Assembly: GCF_004342605.1 (NCBI RefSeq)
Contig: NZ_SLZL01000011.1
Coordinates: forward strand, 62,001-126,000
Direction: 5' to 3'
Length of the DNA stretch: 64,000 bases
Source of the DNA: Caulobacter sp. BK020
Lineage (GTDB): Bacteria; Pseudomonadota; Alphaproteobacteria; Caulobacterales; Caulobacteraceae
Shown: piece by piece, positions 22,521 through 31,187 of the stretch
How positions within the stretch are numbered: position 1 is the stretch's first letter
Layout of the letters: each line of letters begins with the position of its first letter
Program-made: the position numbers and the translations under genes
Notes under the pieces: model-generated
Databases searched by the model: none
Told to the model about the DNA's origin: nothing
Seen by the model: only the letters and a program-made list of their open reading frames with translations

Positions 22521-25181
22521 TCAGCCCTTCCGGGTCGCCCAGGCGGTGATCTGCGGCAGCGCCGCCTTACGGGTCTTGATCCGATCGGCGATCGAGGCCG
22601 CCGACTTTTCGGCCTCGCCGCGCGAGCCGGCCGGCAGGTTGGCGGCGGCGTAGGCCCGCACCTTGTCGATCATCGCCGGGTCGGCCGAGGCCTTGCCCAG
22701 GGCGGGGATGAACTTGGTGCGCGAGGCGGCGTCGACCTTGCCGTTCACCGCGTCCTTGTGGGCGACGGCGAAGTCGAAGGCCAGGTCCGGATGCAGCTTG
22801 GCCACCGTCGAGATCATGTTGGCCGACAGGGTCTCGCTGGGCTCGCCGGTCAGGGCCAGGTCCAGAGCCTTGGCGGCCAGGGCCGGATCCTGGGCCGCGG
22901 CCAGCTGGGTGTAGAGCTGGTCGCGGATCAGCGGCGTCTTTTCGGCCTTGGCCTGTTCGTGCAGGGCGTCCCAGGCGGCCGCGTCGGCGTTGCGGCCGAC
23001 CGAGGCCAGGATCGCCTTGCGCAGCGGGCCGGGCACGGCGGTCGGGTCGGTCTTGTCGGCGGCGTAGCGGCGCTTGGCCTCGGCGACCACGGCCGGATCG
23101 CCCAGGGTGCTGAGCGCGCCGATCAGGGTGGTGCGCAGGTTGGCGACCGGAGCCGGCTCCCCGGCCTTGGCGGTCCAGCCCACCTGCTGGAACACCGGCG
23201 ACAGGCGGGCGATGGCCAGCTTGCGGAAGGCGGCCCGGTCAGCCGGGGCGCTGTCGTACATGCCGTCGACATTGGTCAGGACGCCCGCGACCTTGGCCCA
23301 GACCTGGGGATCGGCGTCGGCCGGCGTGGCCATGGCCAGGTCCAGGGCGTCGGTGACGGCCTGCTGGCCGTTCAGGCCCAGGGCCCAGGCGTCGGAAATC
23401 ACGCCCAGCTGGTCGATGGCCGGCAGCTTGGCGAAGCTGGCCGAGACGCCGGCGAAAGCCTGGGGCGTGTAGAGGGTGCGGAAATAGCCGGCCTGGCCGG
23501 CGTTGACGACCACCGGGCCGCAGCCGTCGACGTTCAAGCTTCCCTTGCCGCCCTCGACCAAGGTCTTGGACACCGTGCTGGAGCCGGCCACCTGGGCCGA
23601 GACCGGCACGCGCCAGGCCAGGGGGGTCTTGGTCGGCCTGTCGCGGCTGAACTCGCCCTGGGTCAGGGTGACCGGGGTCTTGCCCGCCACACAGGCGCCG
23701 GCCTCGACGGTGATCAGCGGGATGCCCGGCTGCAGGGTGAAGTCGTGGGCGATGGCGGTGATCGGCTTGCCGGCGGCGACCTCGACTTCGCGCCACAGGT
23801 CGTCCGTCTGGGTGCCGCCGTGGGCGTTGGCCTTGATGTAGCGGCGCACGCCGTCGCGCCAGGCCTCGGGACCGACATAGGCCTCGAGCATGCGGATGAC
23901 CGCCTCGCCCTTCTGGTAGGTGATGCCGTCGAAGGCCTGGCTGGCCTGGTCGACCGTCTCGACGTGCTGGACCACCGGGTGGGTGGTCGCCAGCGAGTCC
24001 AGGCCCATGGCGTATTCACGGCCGCCGACCGCGCCCAGCCGGCTGTTCCATTCAGGATGGAACCGCTCGGTGGCCCGGCCCTCCATCCAGGACGCGAACC
24101 CTTCATTGAGCCACAGATCGTCCCACCACGACATGGTGACCAGGTCGCCGAACCACTGGTGGGCCATTTCGTGAGCCACGGTGGTGTAGATGTTCTGGCG
24201 GTCGCCCTGGGTGGAGATCGCCGGATCCTCCAGCAGGGCGTATTCGAAGTAGAAGATCGCGCCCCAGTTCTCCATGGCGCTGAAGAACTGGCTCTGGCCG
24301 GGGGCGGCGATGTGATCCAGCTTCGGCAGCGGGTAGGGGACGCCGAAATAGTCGTTGTACCACTGCAGGATCGGGCCCGACGACTTCAGGGCGAAGTCGG
24401 CCTTGGCCAGGTCGCCCTTCTTGGTGATCACGCCCATCTCGACGTCGCCGACCTTGGCGGTGGCGCGGTCGAAGTCGCCCAGGCCGAAGAACAGCAGGTA
24501 GGTCGACATCTTGGGCGAGGTGGCGAAGGTGACCTTCGTCTTGCCGCCGCCGAGATCCTGCGTCTTGCTGACCGGCATGTTGCCGATCGCCATCTGGCCC
24601 GTCGGCACGGTGACCTGGACGTCGTAGGTGGCCTTGAAGAACGGCTCGTCCCACGAGGGGATGAAACGACGGGCGTCGCTGTTCTCGAACTGGGTGTAGA
24701 GGGCGCGCTTCTTGCCCTGGTCGGTGTCATAGTCCAGGGCGAACAGGCCGGCGGCCTGCTTGTAGATCTTGCCGCTGTAGTCGATGGCCAGGACGTGGGC
24801 GCCCTTGGCGACCGGCTTGTCGAAGGTGAAGGTGGCCGTCTGGGCCTGGGCGTCGACGCTGATCTGAGCCGCGCTTCCCTTGGCGGCGCCTGGGCCGGTG
24901 ATCTGCGCCTTGGCGAAGGTCAGGTCGGCGGCCTGCAGGGTGATGGTCCGGGTCGGGGCGGCGACATTGATGTCGATCTTCACCGAGCCGGTGAAGGTCA
25001 GCTTGTCGGCGTCGGGCGTGAAGGCCAGATCATAGTGGGTCGGAACCACGCCGCGCGGCAGCTGGCTAGTGACGGTGGCGGCCGTGACGGCCGACCGCAC
25101 GGGAGCGACGGTTGCGGCCAGGGCGGATCCGGCGGCAAAAACCAGCACGGCGCCAGCCGCGGAAGAGAGAAGTCGACGCAT
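22521..25181 (-). CDS. M1-family zinc aminopeptidase, exported (PepN-like)
   Basis: Gluzincin aminopeptidase of 886 residues with an N-terminal Sec signal peptide (MRRLLSSAAGAVLVFAAGSALA), so it acts in the periplasm or outside. Seen directly: the substrate-binding exopeptidase motif SAMENWGAIFYFE (GxMEN type), zinc site HEMAHQWFGD (His337, Glu338, His341) and third ligand Glu360 in WLNEGFASW. The C-terminal ERAP1-like helical domain is complete. The start is the ATG giving MRRLLSS, because it opens directly into the signal peptide; the longer frame upstream adds residues that would bury it. It starts close to and diverges from alkB (93 bp between starts). Confidence 0.93.
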   Translation of the reverse strand: MRRLLSSAAGAVLVFAAGSALAATVAPVRSAVTAATVTSQLPRGVVPTHYDLAFTPDADKLTFTGSVKIDINVAAPTRTITLQAADLTFAKAQITGPGAAKGSAAQISVDAQAQTATFTFDKPVAKGAHVLAIDYSGKIYKQAAGLFALDYDTDQGKKRALYTQFENSDARRFIPSWDEPFFKATYDVQVTVPTGQMAIGNMPVSKTQDLGGGKTKVTFATSPKMSTYLLFFGLGDFDRATAKVGDVEMGVITKKGDLAKADFALKSSGPILQWYNDYFGVPYPLPKLDHIAAPGQSQFFSAMENWGAIFYFEYALLEDPAISTQGDRQNIYTTVAHEMAHQWFGDLVTMSWWDDLWLNEGFASWMEGRATERFHPEWNSRLGAVGGREYAMGLDSLATTHPVVQHVETVDQASQAFDGITYQKGEAVIRMLEAYVGPEAWRDGVRRYIKANAHGGTQTDDLWREVEVAAGKPITAIAHDFTLQPGIPLITVEAGACVAGKTPVTLTQGEFSRDRPTKTPLAWRVPVSAQVAGSSTVSKTLVEGGKGSLNVDGCGPVVVNAGQAGYFRTLYTPQAFAGVSASFAKLPAIDQLGVISDAWALGLNGQQAVTDALDLAMATPADADPQVWAKVAGVLTNVDGMYDSAPADRAAFRKLAIARLSPVFQQVGWTAKAGEPAPVANLRTTLIGALSTLGDPAVVAEAKRRYAADKTDPTAVPGPLRKAILASVGRNADAAAWDALHEQAKAEKTPLIRDQLYTQLAAAQDPALAAKALDLALTGEPSETLSANMISTVAKLHPDLAFDFAVAHKDAVNGKVDAASRTKFIPALGKASADPAMIDKVRAYAAANLPAGSRGEAEKSAASIADRIKTRKAALPQITAWATRKG

Positions 25182-25274
25182 GAACGGCCTTGGATTGCAA
25201 AATTTGTTCGGCCGGCCTGCCCGGCGGCGCAAACCAGCACAGTCGCGGCGCATCTGGCCCATTAAATCTGTGTA

Positions 25275-25910
25275 ATGTTCAGATCAATCAAGGTTCTGCC
25301 CGGTTTCGACCTGTGGCCCGGCGCGCTGGACCCCGCGGCGCAGGCCGATCTGCTGCGCCGGGTGCAGGCGGCGTTCGAGGTCGCGCCGCCGGCCCGCTAC
25401 GAGACCGCCTACGGCAAGGCCATGAGCGTGGCCATGTCCAGTTTCGGCCCGCTGGGCTGGACCAGCGACAAGGCCGGCTATCGCTACGCCGACCGCCATC
25501 CGGAGACGGGCCAGCCCTGGCCGGCCATGCCTCAGGCGCTGCTCGACCTGTGGGCGGCGCTGGGCGACCCGGAGACCCCGCCGGACTCGGCCCTGATCAA
25601 CCTCTATCGCGGCGACGCCCGCATGGGCCTGCACCAGGACCGCGACGAGGCCGATCCGCGCTTTCCGGTGCTGTCGATCTCGCTGGGCGACACGGCGGTG
25701 TTCCGGATCGGCGGGACGTCGCGCAAGGATCCGACCCGCTCGCTGAAACTGGCGTCCGGCGACGTCTGCCGGCTGTCCGGCCCGGCGCGGCTGGCCTTCC
25801 ACGGCGTGGACCGGATCCTGCCGGGATCCTCAGGGCTCGTGCCCGGGGGAGGGCGGGTGAACATCACGCTGCGGCGGGCCTCTGCGGCTCTGCCACTTGC
25901 CCCCACCTGA
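25275..25910 (+). CDS. alkB: AlkB-type 2-oxoglutarate/Fe(II) DNA-repair dioxygenase
   Basis: Oxidative demethylase that removes 1-methyladenine and 3-methylcytosine from DNA. In 211 residues it has the nucleotide-recognition lid (FGPLGWTSDKAGYRYADRHP), iron ligands His120 and Asp122 in LHQDRDE, His176 in FHGVDR, and the 2-oxoglutarate arginines in GGGRVNITLRRAS. The final residues (PLAPT) and the stop codon are supplied by repeat element A copy 2, so the native C-terminus has been rewritten by the repeat. It is convergent with dnaA, as a near neighbour of which alkB also occurs in Caulobacter crescentus as I recall. Confidence 0.93.
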   Translation: MFRSIKVLPGFDLWPGALDPAAQADLLRRVQAAFEVAPPARYETAYGKAMSVAMSSFGPLGWTSDKAGYRYADRHPETGQPWPAMPQALLDLWAALGDPETPPDSALINLYRGDARMGLHQDRDEADPRFPVLSISLGDTAVFRIGGTSRKDPTRSLKLASGDVCRLSGPARLAFHGVDRILPGSSGLVPGGGRVNITLRRASAALPLAPT

Positions 25911-26014
25911 CCGCTCCGCGGTCTGTCCGCCCCCAGAGGGGGCGGAGCTTTGGCGCCGGGCGCTCTTCCCCCTCTGGGGGAAGACGATCGCGAAGCGATC
26001 CGTAGGGGGCAAGT
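25895..26014. repeat. Repeat family A, copy 2 (inverted orientation, ~120 bp)
   Basis: Bounded by ACTTGCCCCC and GGGGGCAAGT, like copy 1, but in the opposite orientation: the GACCGCTCCGCGGTC hairpin comes first, then CCGCCCCC..GGGGGCGG, then CTTCCCCCTCTGGGGGAAG, then GATCGCGAAGCGATC. It overlaps the last five alkB codons and its stop, and ends 13 bp before the dnaA terminator hairpin. Confidence 0.85.
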
Positions 26015-26026
26015 GGTCACCGGCGC

Positions 26027-26052
26027 AAAAAAGGCGGCTCCGGGAAGCCGCC
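26027..26052 (-). terminator. dnaA rho-independent terminator
   Basis: On the minus strand: GGCGGCT-TCCCGG-AGCCGCC followed by six T residues, a textbook intrinsic terminator 28 bp past the dnaA stop codon. Confidence 0.88.
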
Positions 26053-26080
26053 CTTTGTTCCTCCCGGAAAACCGAAACCC

Positions 26081-27556
26081 TCAGCCCCGCAGCTTGCGGG
26101 TGATCGTCTCCAGATCCTGGCTCAGGGTCGGATCCTCGGCGCGCAGGGCCTCGATGCGACGCACGGCGTGCAGAACCGTGGTGTGGTCGCGGCCGCCGAA
26201 GCGCCGGCCGATGTCGGGCAGCGAGCGGGTGGTCAGCTGCTTGGCCAGCCACATGGCCGCCTGGCGCGGGCGGGCGATGGCGCGGTTGCGGCGTTCGCTG
26301 AGCAGGTCGGCCTGCTTCATGCCGTAGTGCTCGGCGGCGGCCTTCTGGATGTCGTCGATGGTGATGCGCTTCTCGCCGGCCCGCAGGTGCGGCCGCAGGA
26401 TCGCCTGCACCTCGTCCAGGGTCAGGCGCGAGACACCTTCACCGGCCCGGGCCGACAGGGTGTTAAGCGCGCCTTCCAGCTCGCGGACGCTGTCGGTGAA
26501 GCGGTCGGCCAGGAAGTTCAGCACCTCGGTCCGCATGGTCGGCTCGAAGCCGTGCTGGCGCGACAGGGCCTGAAGCTTGCGCTCCAGGATGCCCAGGCGC
26601 AGGGCGCGGTCGGCCGGCTCCAGGCCGCAGACCAGGCCCGCCGACAGGTGCGAGCGCAGGCGGGCGTCCATCTCGGTCATCGCCGCCGGGGCGCGGTCCG
26701 AGGAGAACACCACCCGGCGGCCGTCCTCGACCAGAGCGGTCAGGGTGTGGAACAGCTCTTCCTGGCTGGACTGCTTGCCGGCGATGAAATGCACGTCGTC
26801 GATGATCAAGAGGTCGGCGCCGCGCAGCTCTTCCTTGAAGGCGGCGGTCTGACGATCCATCACCGCGCGGACGAAGGTCGACAGGAAACGCTCGGCGGTC
26901 AGATAGACCACCCGCTTGGTCGGGGCCTGGCGCATGGCCTCCCAGGCCAGGGCGTTGAGCAGGTGGGTCTTGCCGAAGCCGTAGGGGCCGTGGAACAGCA
27001 CCGGGTTGAAGTGGCCGTCGGCCCAGCTGGCCACCCGGCGCGCCACGGCGTGGGCGAACTCGTTGGCCGGTCCAGGCACGAAGGTGTCGAAGGTGAAGCG
27101 TTCCTGCAGGCCCTGGACCGGCGAGGCCTTGGCGCCATTGGCCGGCGCGGGGGCCAGGGCCGGTACGTCGCTGGACACCGGCAGCACGATCTCGATCGGC
27201 TCGGCCTTGGCCTCATAGCTGGTGGCGGCTCCGCCGGCGGCTTCGAATTCCAAGCGCGACTTCAGGTCCAGCCGGCGCGCGGTGGGGTCGTTGGCGGCCC
27301 ACAGCTCGCTGACGCGACGCCAGGCGCTGCGGCGAATCCAGTCGCGCGCGATCCCGGTCGGCGTCACCACCACCACGTCGCCGACGGCGCTCTCGCGCAG
27401 GACGGCGGGCGCGATCCACGAGCCGAAAGCCGCGTCGCCCAGCTCGCGCTTCAGCACCACGCAAACCTTGTTCCAGACGACGCCCGCAGGCTCGCAGGCA
27501 ACCGTCGAGAACGCAGCCGAGAACTCTTGGGTCACTACCCCGCCTTTGGTCGTCAT
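26081..27556 (-). CDS. dnaA: DnaA, chromosomal replication initiator
   Basis: AAA+ ATPase that binds DnaA boxes and melts the origin; 491 residues. The N-terminal domain I has the DnaB-contact region (VWNKVCVVLKRELGDAAFGSWIAP). A short variable linker follows, then the AAA+ domain with Walker A HGPYGFGKTHLLNALAWEA and Walker B LLIIDDVHFIAGK, and the C-terminal DNA-binding domain with ERRNRAIARPRQAAMWLAKQ and SLPDIGRRFGGRDHTTVLHA. Length and wording closely follow Caulobacter DnaA as I remember it (MTxKGG start, degenerate first helix). It is preceded by a good housekeeping promoter with a ~160-nt leader and followed by a strong terminator, so it is monocistronic. Confidence 0.98.
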   Translation of the reverse strand: MTTKGGVVTQEFSAAFSTVACEPAGVVWNKVCVVLKRELGDAAFGSWIAPAVLRESAVGDVVVVTPTGIARDWIRRSAWRRVSELWAANDPTARRLDLKSRLEFEAAGGAATSYEAKAEPIEIVLPVSSDVPALAPAPANGAKASPVQGLQERFTFDTFVPGPANEFAHAVARRVASWADGHFNPVLFHGPYGFGKTHLLNALAWEAMRQAPTKRVVYLTAERFLSTFVRAVMDRQTAAFKEELRGADLLIIDDVHFIAGKQSSQEELFHTLTALVEDGRRVVFSSDRAPAAMTEMDARLRSHLSAGLVCGLEPADRALRLGILERKLQALSRQHGFEPTMRTEVLNFLADRFTDSVRELEGALNTLSARAGEGVSRLTLDEVQAILRPHLRAGEKRITIDDIQKAAAEHYGMKQADLLSERRNRAIARPRQAAMWLAKQLTTRSLPDIGRRFGGRDHTTVLHAVRRIEALRAEDPTLSQDLETITRKLRG

Positions 27557-27727
27557 CGGTCACCGCCTCGGTATTATGTCGTGTCATCTTCGATCGCCGC
27601 CCCCCATGGCGCACGACCGCGTCTCAAAACTCGTCATTGCCCAGCAGACACAGGGGCTTAATCGGCGAACGCAAGGGTTCGGCCGCCGCCAGTGATCTCC
27701 ATGGACTGGAAGAGCGTTGAGACGCTT

Positions 27728-27755
27728 AAACTAGCCAGCGCCCCCCGCCGGTCAA
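27728..27755 (-). promoter_or_regulatory. dnaA promoter, housekeeping sigma type
   Basis: Minus strand: -35 TTGACCG (27755-27749), 13-bp spacer, -10 GCTAGTTT (27735-27728), close to the TTGACGS/GCTANAWC consensus. It predicts a leader of about 160 nt before the dnaA ATG. A GANTC site (GACTC, 27792-27796), the CcrM methylation target, lies about 37 bp upstream of the -35. The rest of the 27,557-27,977 gap holds the rpsT terminator; I see no DnaA-box cluster and no gene. Confidence 0.7.
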
Positions 27756-27895
27756 ACGGAAAACTTGCGTCCGTCGGCGGATATTTCTGTTGACTCGACA
27801 GACCTCCTCGCGGGCCAAGGGAATGCTATTTCGGAGCCCGATGTTCACCCGACCGAATGTCCCGGGGACAATCTTCAGTTTGAAAAAAAGCAATA

Positions 27896-27929
27896 GAAAA
27901 AGCCGACCGAGTTTCCTCGATCGGCTTTT
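27896..27929 (-). terminator. rpsT terminator (bidirectional hairpin)
   Basis: An 11-bp stem with one mismatch (AGCCGACCGAG, loop TTTC, CTCGATCGGCT), flanked by AAAAA and TTTT so it can work on either strand. It lies 48 bp downstream of the rpsT stop codon and separates rpsT from the dnaA promoter. Confidence 0.8.
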
Positions 27930-27977
27930 CTAAGTCTTTGATTTCGCTAGCCGAACGGCGTTCGGCGAGAAACTGGA

Positions 27978-28253
27978 TTAGGCAGCGGCCTGATCAAGCT
28001 TCTTCAGGCGAGCCGCCAGGCGCGAAACCTTGCGCGAGCCGGTGTTGGGGTGAACGACGCCCTTGGAGACGGCGCGCATCAGTTCCGATTGCGCTTCGAT
28101 GAACGCGGCCTTGGCGACGGCCTTGTCGCCGGCGGCCAGGGCGTCTTCAAACTTGCGCAGGAAGGTGCGCACGCGCGAGCGGCGAGCAGTGTTCACTTCG
28201 GTGCGACGGGCGATCTTGCGGATCGCTTTCTTGGCGCCGGGATTATTGGCCAT
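27978..28253 (-). CDS. rpsT: Ribosomal protein S20
   Basis: 30S subunit protein binding 16S rRNA, 91 residues, very basic. The N-terminus [21 protein letters not shown] and the C-terminal [20 protein letters not shown] are classic S20. The start is the ATG of MANNPG, because S20 proteins begin MAN; the frame also has an ATG five codons upstream (MKVQL) that would add unrelated residues. The location next to dnaA is conserved in many alphaproteobacteria. It has its own promoter and terminator. Confidence 0.97.
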   Translation of the reverse strand: MANNPGAKKAIRKIARRTEVNTARRSRVRTFLRKFEDALAAGDKAVAKAAFIEAQSELMRAVSKGVVHPNTGSRKVSRLAARLKKLDQAAA

Positions 28254-28318
28254 GAGTTGGACCTTCAAACGGACAGCCGCGCGGGCGGCCGCGAAGCAGG
28301 AGAAATCAAGAGCGCGCG

Positions 28319-28347
28319 GATATACGGGAACGGCCGCCCGGGGTCAA
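28319..28347 (-). promoter_or_regulatory. rpsT promoter
   Basis: Minus strand: TTGACC (28347-28342), 17-bp spacer, TATATC (28324-28319). Strong match to a sigma-70-type promoter, giving a leader of about 60 nt to the rpsT ATG. Confidence 0.65.
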
Positions 28348-28390
28348 TCCACAGGAGCGCCAGAATTTATCGCGCGCGTGCCCGGACCGT

Positions 28391-29179
28391 TCACGACCCC
28401 TTGAACGCCGGTTTGCGCTTCTCGACGAAGGCGGCCATGCCTTCCTTCTGGTCGTCGAAGGCGAACAGCGAGTGGAACAGCCGCCGCTCCAGCTGGACGC
28501 CCGTCGACAGCGTCGTCTCATAGGCGGCGTTGACCAGCTCCTTGTTCATCGCCGTGGCCAGCGGCGACTGGGCGGCGATCCTGGCGGCCACGGCCAGGGC
28601 CTCGTCGACCAGGGTGTCGGCGGGGAAGATCCGCGAGACGAGGCCGGCGCGCTCGGCCTCCTCGGCGCCCATCATCCGGCCGGTCAGGATCATGTCCATG
28701 GCCTTGGACTTGCCGACCAGGCGGGTCAGGCGCTGGGTGCCGCCGATGCCGGGCGCGACGCCGAGATTGATCTCGGGCTGGCCGAACTTGGCCGTGTCGG
28801 CGGCCAGGATGAAGTCGCACATCATCGCCAGTTCGCAGCCGCCGCCCAGGGCGTAGCCGGCCACCGCGGCGATGATCGGCTTGCGGGTTCCCTCGATCGC
28901 CCGGGCCCCGGCGGCGAAGAAGTCGTCCTTGAACATCTGGGCGTAGGACTTGTCGGACATCTCCTTGATGTCGGCCCCGGCCGCGAAGGCCTTCGCCGAA
29001 CCGGTGACCACGACACAGCCGACCGCCTCGTCAGCCTGGGCCGCCGCCAGGGCCCGGGCCAGCTCGGCCAGCAGGGCGGTGTTCAAGGCGTTCAGCGCCT
29101 CGGGCCGGTTGAGCCGGATCAGGACCACGCCGGGCGCGGCCTCGGGGCTCTCGACGATCAGGGTCTGGTAGTCGGCCAT
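28391..29179 (-). CDS. Enoyl-CoA hydratase (crotonase family)
   Basis: Crotonase-fold enzyme of 262 residues, probably hydrating short-chain trans-2-enoyl-CoA in beta-oxidation. Oxyanion-hole and catalytic segments are [11 protein letters not shown] and [20 protein letters not shown], then [20 protein letters not shown] containing both catalytic glutamates (E in GGGCELAM and E in FGQPEINLG). The start is ATG (MADYQTL) behind AAAGGAGA with 8 nt spacing. An enoyl-CoA hydratase gene next to rpsT-dnaA is common in alphaproteobacteria. Substrate range is inferred from the family. Confidence 0.92.
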   Translation of the reverse strand: MADYQTLIVESPEAAPGVVLIRLNRPEALNALNTALLAELARALAAAQADEAVGCVVVTGSAKAFAAGADIKEMSDKSYAQMFKDDFFAAGARAIEGTRKPIIAAVAGYALGGGCELAMMCDFILAADTAKFGQPEINLGVAPGIGGTQRLTRLVGKSKAMDMILTGRMMGAEEAERAGLVSRIFPADTLVDEALAVAARIAAQSPLATAMNKELVNAAYETTLSTGVQLERRLFHSLFAFDDQKEGMAAFVEKRKPAFKGS

Positions 29180-29263
29180 CGGCGGGTCTCCTTTGAGCGT
29201 CGCCGTTATAGAGGGGCGGGCGGCTTTGGGGAGCCCCCGGCGGGGCGTCGCCTCGACCAACCC

Positions 29264-30157
29264 TTACAGCGCGATGAAGGCGGCCAGCTCATGCGGCTCG
29301 CCGGTCGGAAAGGCGGACTTGAGGTGATCAAGGAACGCCGAGACCCGCGCGCTGAGCAGCCGGCGCGACGGATAGAGCGTCCACAGGGTGGTTTCGGGCC
29401 CCTCGACGTCGCCCCAATGGGCCAGGCGGCCCGCCGCCAGGTCGTGGCTGACCAGCGACACCGGAAGGCGCGCGACGCCGACCCCTGTCCGAACCGCGTC
29501 GCGGACCATGATCATCGACGACAGGCCAAGGACGGGGTCGACCACCAGGGTCGAACCCCCGGTCGCGGTCGTGATGGTCCAGGACTCCGTTTCCGATCCT
29601 GTCCCGCGCACGACGGCCGGAACGGCCGAGCCGTCCATGGGCCGGACCAGACGGGGGCTGGCCACCACCACCAGCCGGTCGCGCAGGAACGGCCGTCCGA
29701 CGAGGGTCTCGTCGGGACGCGGATTGACGCGGATCACCAGGTCATAGCCCTCCTCGACCATGTCGACGGCCCGGTCCTCCGTCGTCACCTCCAGGCGGAC
29801 TTCCGGATATTTCAGGGCGAACTCGGCGGCCAGCCGCCCCATCGCCAGCTGCGAGAACAGCAGCGGCGCGCTGATCCGCAACACCCCGCGCGGGGTGCTG
29901 GCGCCCGAGGCGATCCCAGCCGCGGTCTCGTCGAGCTCGGTCAGCAGGGCGGCGGTTCGCTCATGGAGCGTCCGTCCCTCCTGGGTGAGCCTCAGCGTCC
30001 GGCCGCCGCGCTCGAACAAGCGCAGGCCGAGACTAGCCTCCAGCTCGGCGACCCGGCGCGACAAGGTCGCCTTGGGCCGCCCCGCCGCGCGGGCGGCGCG
30101 GCCGACCCCGCCGTGCCGAGCGACCAGGTTGAAATCCGCGAGGGCCAGCCAGTCCAT
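29264..30157 (-). CDS. LysR-family transcriptional regulator
   Basis: 297 residues. The N-terminal winged helix-turn-helix is MDWLALADFNLVARHGGVGRA... with RPKATLSRRVAELEASLGLRLFERGG, followed by the periplasmic-binding-protein-like effector domain (GVLRISAPLLFSQLAMGRL). The start at ATG 30157 is preferred over the GTG three codons upstream because GGTGGA precedes it. It is divergent from an NmrA-type reductase gene with 102 bp between the starts, the usual layout for a LysR regulator and its target. The inducer is unknown. The pair interrupts the otherwise conserved echA-mutM order. Confidence 0.9.
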   Translation of the reverse strand: MDWLALADFNLVARHGGVGRAARAAGRPKATLSRRVAELEASLGLRLFERGGRTLRLTQEGRTLHERTAALLTELDETAAGIASGASTPRGVLRISAPLLFSQLAMGRLAAEFALKYPEVRLEVTTEDRAVDMVEEGYDLVIRVNPRPDETLVGRPFLRDRLVVVASPRLVRPMDGSAVPAVVRGTGSETESWTITTATGGSTLVVDPVLGLSSMIMVRDAVRTGVGVARLPVSLVSHDLAAGRLAHWGDVEGPETTLWTLYPSRRLLSARVSAFLDHLKSAFPTGEPHELAAFIAL

Positions 30158-30226
30158 GTGTTCCACCAGTGAGACGTATTGTCCAGATATAGCGGCTATT
30201 GGCCTTCGGATGGATCTCTAATTTCC

Positions 30227-30236
30227 GGAACGTTCC
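30227..30236. promoter_or_regulatory. GGAACGTTCC palindrome between divergent lysR and NmrA-type genes
   Basis: A perfect 10-bp palindrome 23 bp before the NmrA-type start. LysR regulators usually bind T-N11-A elements, so this may be part of an operator or a chance match. Confidence 0.25.
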
Positions 30237-30259
30237 CTCGAACCTTCGGAGATTTTCCC

Positions 30260-31144
30260 ATGACCATCCTCGTTACCGGCGCCACCGGCCGTGTCGGCGG
30301 CCACGTCGTCCAGCAACTCGTCCAGCGCGGCGCCGACGTGCGCGTGCTCGTCCGCGATCCCGCCAAGGCCGATTTCCCGGCCAGCGTGGACGTCGTCCAG
30401 GGCGACTTGCTCGACATCGACGCCGTGCGCGCCGCCTTCAGCGGCGTGCGCACCCTGTTCCTGCTCAACGCGGTGGCGGCCGACGAATTCACCCAGGCGC
30501 TGATCGCCCTGAACATCGCTCGCGAGTCCGGCGTCGAGCGGGTCGTCTATCTGTCGGTGATCCACGCCGACCGCTTCGTGAACGTGCCGCATTTCGCGGT
30601 GAAGTCCGGCGCCGAGCGGATGATCCAGCAGATGGGCTTTTCCGCCACCATCCTGCGCCCGACCTACTTCATGGACAACGAGCTGACGATCAAGGACGTC
30701 GTTCTGAACCACGGCGTCTATCCGATGCCGATCGGCGGCAAGGGCCTGGCCATGGTCGACGCGCGCGATATCGCCGAGGTCGCCGCGATCGAGCTGATCC
30801 GCCGCGACCAGGCGCCCGGAAAGCTGCCGACCGAGACCCTCAACCTGGTCGGCCCCGACACCCTGACGGGATCGGACGTGGCGGCGATCTGGTCAGAGGT
30901 CCTGGGCCGCCCGGTCGCCTATGGCGGCGACGATCCCAGCGGTTTCGAGCGGAACCTGGCCAATTTCATGCCCAAATGGATGGCCTACGAGATGCGCCTG
31001 ATGGCCGAGCGCTTCGTCGGCGACGGCATGATCCCCGAAGCGGGCGACGTCGAGCGCCTGACCGGCCTCCTGGGCCGGCCGCTGCGCATCTATCGCGATT
31101 TCGCGACCCAGATCGCCGCGACCGCGGCGGAGGGTGCGCTTTGA
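30260..31144 (+). CDS. NmrA/SDR-atypical NAD(P)-binding oxidoreductase
   Basis: 294 residues with an N-terminal Rossmann fold MTILVTGATGRVGGHVVQQL (GxxGxxG) and the RVVYLSVIHADRF and FSATILRPTYFMDN segments of NmrA/NAD(P)H-azoreductase-like atypical SDRs. Such proteins act as redox sensors or NAD(P)H-dependent reductases of quinones or azo compounds; the canonical Tyr-x3-Lys of classical SDRs is not obvious. The start is the ATG at 30260 behind CGGAGA. Divergent from a LysR gene, which probably regulates it. Substrate unknown. Confidence 0.88.
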   Translation: MTILVTGATGRVGGHVVQQLVQRGADVRVLVRDPAKADFPASVDVVQGDLLDIDAVRAAFSGVRTLFLLNAVAADEFTQALIALNIARESGVERVVYLSVIHADRFVNVPHFAVKSGAERMIQQMGFSATILRPTYFMDNELTIKDVVLNHGVYPMPIGGKGLAMVDARDIAEVAAIELIRRDQAPGKLPTETLNLVGPDTLTGSDVAAIWSEVLGRPVAYGGDDPSGFERNLANFMPKWMAYEMRLMAERFVGDGMIPEAGDVERLTGLLGRPLRIYRDFATQIAATAAEGAL

Positions 31145-31187
31145 GCCTGACAGGCTCGGCGAGGGACCGTCTTCCCGGAGGCGGTCC

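Noticed and set aside
22392-25265. A 957-codon open frame on the plus strand opposite the M1 aminopeptidase
   Set aside because: Same GC-driven antisense effect; no domains, and the minus-strand protein has all zinc ligands.
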